64,000 bases of DNA from Nymphaea colorata. Its lineage: Eukaryota; Streptophyta; Magnoliopsida; Nymphaeales; Nymphaeaceae. Under the pieces are notes generated by a model, which saw nothing but the letters and a program-made list of their open reading frames with translations, was not told the DNA's origin and made no database searches. The stretch covers positions 8,843,886-8,907,885 of the forward strand of contig NC_045144.1 in the NCBI RefSeq assembly GCF_008831285.2, read 5' to 3'. Made by a program: the position numbers and the translations under genes. The stretch's first letter is position 1. Each line of letters begins with the position of its first letter. Below are positions 57,361 through 64,000 of this stretch, in pieces.

Positions 57361-59799
57361 AGTCGAGTGTAAGGGTCTAGGACATTGACACAGTTATTAT
57401 AGTTTTTCCACTCTAAACCCCGTGAGAAACACTATATTTTAAAGGACACATCAAACAACTCCGCACTAGACAGTATAATGACCAAGATGATTTTGGTCAC
57501 TAAAAAGGAGAATGTTAAAAGGCTTAAATAAATAATTCTTTTCAAAAATCTCCAAAATACCCTAGCATCCCATTTCTTTTTTTTTTAAATACATATCTTG
57601 GTATTCTAAATGATAAAATGTTCTTGTTACCAAATGTGGTTGGGGATTAATCCTCCTGCTCACCTGGAGTATGTTTTTGTTAAAAGATTCAGGGAGTCTT
57701 AGGTACACTCCAAAACTCTGTTTTTCAAAAAACTTGGTTTAGTAAAACCCAAGCTTTTTAAATGGTTTTCTACAATTAGTTTTTCTGTTTTGATAAGACT
57801 GAAAAAAGACTTCTTTGTGAATAACTGGAGGGGGTTACGTTATTCACTTCTTCTATAAAACCAGTTTTTGTGAAAAATGAGTCTTGGACAAACTCATTTT
57901 CCATGCTATCCAAAGACACTCCCTGAGAGTGTTTTTGTGAAATATTCTTTTTATGCCTCACCTTCCCCATGCAGGTGATGCAGAATAGCAAGAAAGAATG
58001 GAAGAGAACTATCGGTCCATCGGCCAGAAAAGCCGGCTCAAGAAAGTGTTCTTGTTGTTCCGTACTTGAAACTTGCATGGTTTAGCTGGTCAGCTTGAGT
58101 AGCATGCTGTTGACACATTCTTTATTTGATTCTTCTAGATGCTATTTTTTTTTTTATTGTTAATGGTGGCATAAGTGACACTCAAGTTGAAGGGTTGTAC
58201 CGTAAGACCGTCGGGTCTCAAAGCAGCTCTAAACTCTGGTGATAGGGGATGGGGAGGGGGGGCTTTGGCCCCTCATTCGGGCAGTGAATTCACTCATCTG
58301 TTTTTTTCCATTTTTTGTTTGTAAGAAGATAGTTAGAACTTGAGGAAATTGGCTGTGATGGATAACTGTGGTATCTTGTTGTTTTGGTAGGAACGAAAGT
58401 TATGGTACTAGTGTGCCCGTGCACTTATTTCTAGTGTTTAATTTAATGTGTTAGTCATGCCCACTAGTACCTTTCCTCCTCTGTGGCCTTATGTCCGTTT
58501 CTTATTCGATGGAAAAGGTCCTTGGTTTGATGAGCTTAGGTTTCTGCTGATATTTCTCTTTGCATGGTGTAGCTAGTTTGTGTCGTTTCTTACTTGGGGA
58601 CTTGCTAAAACGCTTATAGTAGAAAGTGATTCGAGCAGGTTGTAGACTTTGCTGCATTTCCTTTGAGCAGGTTTGTATGATTGGGGTTTATTTATTGATT
58701 TCTGTTAACTGTTTCAGCTTAATCTTTTTACCCTCTCCAAATATGCACAATGGCATCAGAGTAGTCAGCTTTATTGCAACCCTTTTTTTGCATGTTATGG
58801 CAGCACCAATAGAGTTCTTTCTACTGTATATACTGTAGAGTGGTTGGCAAATTTGTGATTTGGATTCAGATAAACTGAAAACTGGGTCACTGCATCAAAT
58901 AGTTGACAGAAATTAGGATGGAATAGATCATAAAATTCTATTTCTGGGAAGAGGTCATTCAAACATGTTATTGACTCCATTCATGGCAGGTGGGAGCTGC
59001 TAACAATATAATTGTGCACACATACACACACACATAGAGATCATGAACAAGCTAGGCCAGTTCTTTTAACTGTTTATTTTCCTCCCACTCCAGCTCATGA
59101 AATTATTACAGAATTAAGTGTCCATTATACCACTGCTAAGAAACTTTGACTACCAATCTTCGTTAAGGCATCTAGATTTTAAAATTACCTTTGACTATAG
59201 TTCCTTGCTAAAGTTCTCCTTAGAGTAGGGTTGATTTACAAATTTCTACCAAATGATGATCAGGACCCTTCGATAAACCAAACCACCAAGTACACTTATA
59301 CCTACCTCAATTATTATAAAATGCATAATGATTCATACATACTACTAGTTGAAAATAATAGGATTCATGAATAAAGAACCCGTAGTATATTTACAATTAA
59401 CACATTCTTAAAAGTGCTAATCAAGTTCATAGTTTTGTCTGGGTGTAGACATAAAACTGTACCAAACCTTCCCCCCAGTGAAAAATCTATGGGAGAGTAG
59501 GTTAATCAAAGACTGGTTTCAACCAGGTTTTGAGCAAAACTAAGTTCTTAAAAGTCCAGTTTATTGTCATCCAAACACCCCATAAATAGGGTTTGTGAGG
59601 CAAAACTAGGTTTTGCATCTCAAAACCCCATTTTGAGGTGTCAACCAAACACAACGTAAGTTTGTGCAAAAATGAATGTAGAGTTTTTGCAAGCAAGGAA
59701 GAAGAGAAAGTACTTACCACATATAGATTTGGGAACAATATGAAAATTTAAATGATTTTGCATTTCAAAAACCAAAACTGAGGCATATTCAAGGCAATC
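57361..59799. other. Intergenic; no gene seen
   Basis: Open frames are short and unrecognised (longest 100 codons, 57,776-58,078 minus). Stretches around 57,680-57,930 and 59,500-59,650 are rich in AAAACC/GGTTTT words. No RNA gene is visible. Confidence 0.45.
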
Positions 59800-62700
59800 A
59801 ATGATGGCTCTCTTATCCAAGGCTTGTTTCCAAAGCCCAAGTCCAACATCTAAACCGGATCAAGTTAGACATATGATCTAGACCCATGAAGCAAAAGTGA
59901 AATCTGACATCCAAACCAGATTAGATTAGACCCTTGATCCAAATGTCAGCTTCAAATCCAACATCTAAACTAGATCTAATTATGATTGTGATTTAGATCC
60001 TATGTTCGAACTTTTAATCAAACATTTGAAACAAAGCATATTAGGTCCATGATTTAAATCCTTGATCCAAAACCAAAATCCAACAACTAAACTAGGTCAA
60101 ACTAGATGTTTGATCCAAATTATAAATCTCTAGTCCGAATTCAAGACCAAATCTGGGTCAGATCAGACTCCTGATCCAACCCACTTCAAGTAGGACCAAA
60201 TGTAAATTTGGTCGTTCATGCAAATAACCGTCTAATTATTTTTTAGATCCACCAAATTTTGGATCATGGCTATGATGTTATTCTATGAATAGATAAATGT
60301 TGGTTGTGGGATCGATGGTTCGAGAAGTTACTTGGAGATAGTTTTAGAAAAGGAGCTGTAAATTAAATGAACAGATTTCCAATGATTCTTTGTATAGTGT
60401 TGCTAAAAAGATTATTGCATCAAAGATTAAGGCATGCAAGTGGTAGAAAGTTAACTTTGATATCTCAATCAAAAGAGCTTGTATTTAATATTTCTTATTT
60501 GATATATGTCAAGATGGAAAAATTGGAATCATTATCTTTAGACAGCCCACATCATGTCAAAGGATGGATTAGGAATTTAGATTTTGCCCAGAATCTAAAT
60601 CCAACATCCAAAACCGATGAGATTAGACCTTTGATAAAAACTCTAATTTCAAAGCACAATTCCAACATCTAAACATGATAGAATAGACTTCTGATCTAGA
60701 GCATGATACAAAAGTAAAATCCTACATCTAAACTGGGTTTTAATTATGCTTGTGATTTAGATCTTGTGTTCAACATTCAAGTTCAACATTTGAAGTGGAT
60801 CATATTAAGTTGTGTTTTGAATCCTTGATCTAAAACCAAAATCCAACTACTATGCCTGGTCAGATTAGATGTTTGATGCCAAATGTAAATTTCTAGTCTG
60901 AATTCAACACCAAATCTGGATCAGATCGGACCTCTGATCCAACTCACTACATGTACGTTCTAATGTAATTTTGATTGTTCATCCAAATACCCATCTAATT
61001 ATTTTTTAGATCTGCCAAATCTTAGATCATGGCAATGATGTTATTCTATGATTAGATAAATGTTAATTGTAAGATCGTTGGTTCGAGAAGTTGCTTGGAG
61101 ATAGTTTTAGAAAAGGAGCTGTAATTTATGATCTCAATGATTATTTGCATAGGGTTGCCAAAAATATTGTTGCATGAAAATTAAGACCTACAGGTGTAGA
61201 AAGTTGACTTTGATATCCCCATCAAAAGAGCTTGTATGGAAGATTTCATATTTGATATATGTCTACATGGGAAAATTAGAATGTTTATCTTTGGACAAAG
61301 ATATGTTTTCATTGCAATGTCTTCATTTATTGTTTGTTGAGATGTTTGAAAGTCTTCCCACATCATGTCAAGGGATGTATAAGGAATTCAGATTTTGTCC
61401 AAAATCTAACATCTTAACCATATCTTAATTATGCTTGTGATTTAGATCGTATGCAACCTTCAAATTCAACATTTGAAACAGATCATATTAGTCATGTGTT
61501 TTGAATCTTTGATTTGAAACCAAAATCCAACAACTAAGCTAGGTCAGGTTAGATGTTTCATCCAAATTGTAAATCCCTGGTCCAAATTCAACACCAAATT
61601 CAGGTCAGATCAAACCTCTGATCTAACTCACTTCATGTTAGATCTAATGTACATTTGGTCGTTCATCCAAATACCTGTCTGATTATTTTTTAGATCCACA
61701 AATCTTGGATAATGGCTTCGATATTATTCTCGTAAATGATAAATTTTGGTTGTAGGATCGCAGGTTCAGGAATTCGATTGGAGACAGTTTTAGAAATGAA
61801 GCTGTAAATTATATGAACAATTTACGATCTCTAATGATTCTTTGTATAGTATTGCCAAAAAGATTGTTGCATGAATGGTTAGAAAATGTAGGTGGTAGAA
61901 AGTTAATTTTGATTTCCCCATCAAAAGAACTTGTATTGAAGATTTCATATTTGATATTTGACTACATGGAGAAATTAGAATCTTTATCTTTGAACAAAAA
62001 TATGTTTTCATTACAATTTCCACATTGATTGTTTGTTGAGATGTTTGAAAGTCTGCCCACATCATGTCAAGGGATGAATTATGAATTCAGATTTTGCCCA
62101 AAATCTATATCTCACATTTAGGCAAAATTAGATTAGACCTCTAACATCTAAAACCAATCTGCCTCTGATCAAGCCCATAATTTCAAAGCCTAATTCCAAC
62201 ATCTAAACTAGATTATATTAGACCCCTGAACTAGTGCCATGTTGCAAAAGTCAAATCCAACATCTAACTGATGTTTTAGTTATGATTGTAATTTAGACCG
62301 TACGATCAACATTTGAAGCAAATCATATTAGGTTGTGTTTTGAATCATTCATCTAAGACCAAAATTCAATTACTAAGAGAGGTCAGATTAGATGTTTGAT
62401 CCAAATTGTAAATTTCTATTCCGAATGCAACACCAAATCTGGGTCAGATCAGACATCTGATCCAACTCACTTTATGTACAATCCAATGTAAATTTGGTCC
62501 TTCAATGAAATACCCATCTGATTATTTTATAGATCTGCCAAATCTTGGATCATGGCTATGATGTTATTCTATGATTAGATAAATTTTGATTGTAGGATTG
62601 CCGGTTCGGGGAGTAACTTGGAGACAGTTTTAGAAAAGATGTAAAGTATATGAATGATTTATGATTTTCAATTATTCTTTGTATAGTGTTGCCAAAAAAA

Positions 62701-64000
62701 TTGTTGCATGAATGATTAGGACCTGCAAGATGTAGAAAGTTAACTTTGATATCCCCATCAAAAGAGTTTGTATTGATTATTTCATATTTGATATATGTCT
62801 ACATGGGGAAATTGAAAGCTTTATCTTTGGACAAAGATATGTTTCATTACAATGTCCTCTTGTTTGTTCATTGAGATATTTGAAAGTTTGCCCCATCTTG
62901 TTAGTGGATAGATTAGGAATTCAGATTTTGTCGAAAATCTAAGTCCAATTTGCATCAAATTAAATTAGACCTCTGATCCACACTTTGAATCTAAAACTGA
63001 AATCCAACATCTAAAACAGATCAGATTAGACCTTCGGTCAAACTTTTGTTTTCAAAGGCTAATTCCAACAACTAAATGATCAGATTAGACCTCTTATGTA
63101 GTGTCGTGATGCAAAATTCAAATACAACATCTAAAGGAGGTTTTAATTATGCTTATGACTAGATCATATGTTAAACATTCAAAACATTTGAAGCGGATCA
63201 TATTAGGCATGTGTTTTGAATCCTTGATCTAAAACAAAAATCCAATAACTAAGCCAAGTCAGATTAGATGTTTGATCTAAATTGTAAATCTCTAGTTCGA
63301 ATTGTACACCAAATCTGGTTCAAGTCAGACCTTTGATCCATCTCACTTCTTGTACGATCTTTTGTAAATTTGGCCATTCATCCAAATACACATCTAATTA
63401 TTGTTTATATCTGCCAAATCTTAGATCATGACTATGATGTTATTCTGTGATTAGATAAATGTTGGTTGTCAGATCACCGGTTCGAGAAGTTGCTTGGAGA
63501 CAGTTTTAGAAAAGGAATTGTAAATTATATGAACAATTCACGATCTCCAATGATTTTTTGTATAGTATTACTAAAAAGATTGTTGCATGAAAGATTTAGA
63601 CCTGCAAGTGGTAGAAAATTAACTTTGATATCTCCATCGAAAAGCTTGTGTTGAAGATTTCATATTTAATATATGTCTACATAGAGAAATTATAATCTTT
63701 ATCTTTAGACAAAGATATGTTTTCAATACAATGTCTGCCTTGATGGTTTTTTGGGATGTTTAAAAATACACCCACATCATGTGAAGATCCGGATTAGGAA
63801 TTCAAATTTTGCCCAAAATCTAAATCCAACATTTAGACCAAATTAAATTAGAGGTTTGATCCACACCATGGATCTAAAACTGAAATCCGACATCTAAAAC
63901 CGATCAAATTAGACCTCTTATCAAACCCCTGTTTTCAAAGCCAAAGTCCAACATCTAAACCAGATTAGATTAGACCTCTGATCTAGAGTCGTGATGCAAA
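59800..64000. repeat. Tandem array of ~0.7-0.9 kb units, runs off the window
   Basis: The landmark GGTTCGAGAAGTTGCTTGGAGA or its variant occurs at about 60,317, 61,081, 61,764, 62,604 and 63,479, so spacing is ~764, 683, 840 and 875 bp. Each unit has a conserved ~330-bp block (through TGTTGCATGA, GGTAGAAAGTTAACTTTGAT, CATATTTGATATATGTCTAC and CACATCATGTCAAGGGATG) and a variable block made of ~40-bp sub-repeats (ATCCAACATCTAAAC, CAGATTAGACCTCTGATC). The conserved block keeps similar frames in several units (KLTLISPSKELV), but stops and indels differ, so I read it as a relic or chance frame. The array extends beyond 64,000. Confidence 0.9.

Noticed and set aside
63476-63500. GGTTCGAGAAG resembling a tRNA T-arm/B box in each unit of the terminal array
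   Set aside because: No matching A box, acceptor stem or CC after the loop; no tRNA or clear SINE can be built.

Overview
This window reads as nuclear DNA of a flowering plant. It is AT-rich and dominated by transposable elements, long AT, GA/TC and CA microsatellites, and broken host-gene pieces. Plant identity follows from Ty1/copia elements primed by initiator tRNA-Met, a TRIM element, an Ac-like hAT element, and fragments resembling plant genes: the NDH assembly factor CRR7, a ROOT UVB SENSITIVE (DUF647) protein, ribosomal protein uL23/RPL23A and a plant tandem CCCH zinc-finger protein. I cannot name the species. I see no intact protein-coding gene; nearly every recognisable reading frame carries stops, frameshifts or deletions.

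Layout. 0.4-9.2 kb: an old, decayed minus-strand Ty1/copia element with diverged LTRs and a ~2.9 kb insertion in gag. 10.6-11.0 kb: a compact TRIM retrotransposon with a perfect 5-bp target duplication, followed by a ~450 bp foldback element. 14.2-15.0 kb: a non-autonomous terminal-inverted-repeat element. 16.6-22.2 kb: a younger minus-strand Ty1/copia element (TSD ACTCT, ~280 bp LTRs, PBS and PPT), carrying a 72-bp minisatellite between its RT and RNase H regions. It sits in the stop codon of a CRR7-like reading frame. 22.2-30.3 kb: an island of broken host-gene pieces (CRR7, RUS3-like, RPL23A, CCCH zinc finger), mixed with small repeats and a cluster of perfect or near-perfect palindromes.

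31.7-36.8 kb: a 5.1 kb plus-strand hAT element (TSD CCAACAAC) with a degenerate BED-finger/hATC transposase. It is inserted in one copy of a repeat whose other copy at 28.6 kb lacks it. 40.2-44.3 and 48.0-50.9 kb: two direct copies of an unidentified 3-4 kb segment with exon-like stretches; the first carries a 303-bp hAT MITE (TSD GCAGAAAC) whose ends resemble the 5.1 kb hAT. A third, inverted partial copy makes a ~2 kb imperfect palindrome at 50.2-52.3 kb. 55.3-57.4 kb: probable 3' remnant of a Ty3/gypsy element. 59.8-64.0 kb: a tandem array of ~0.7-0.9 kb units that runs off the window.

The sequence tells a history of nested insertion, local duplication and gene decay rather than a working pathway. 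I found no convincing new functional system. The best leads are the copia-CRR7 stop-codon junction, the hAT/MITE family, the palindrome cluster, the large inverted repeat and the terminal tandem array.
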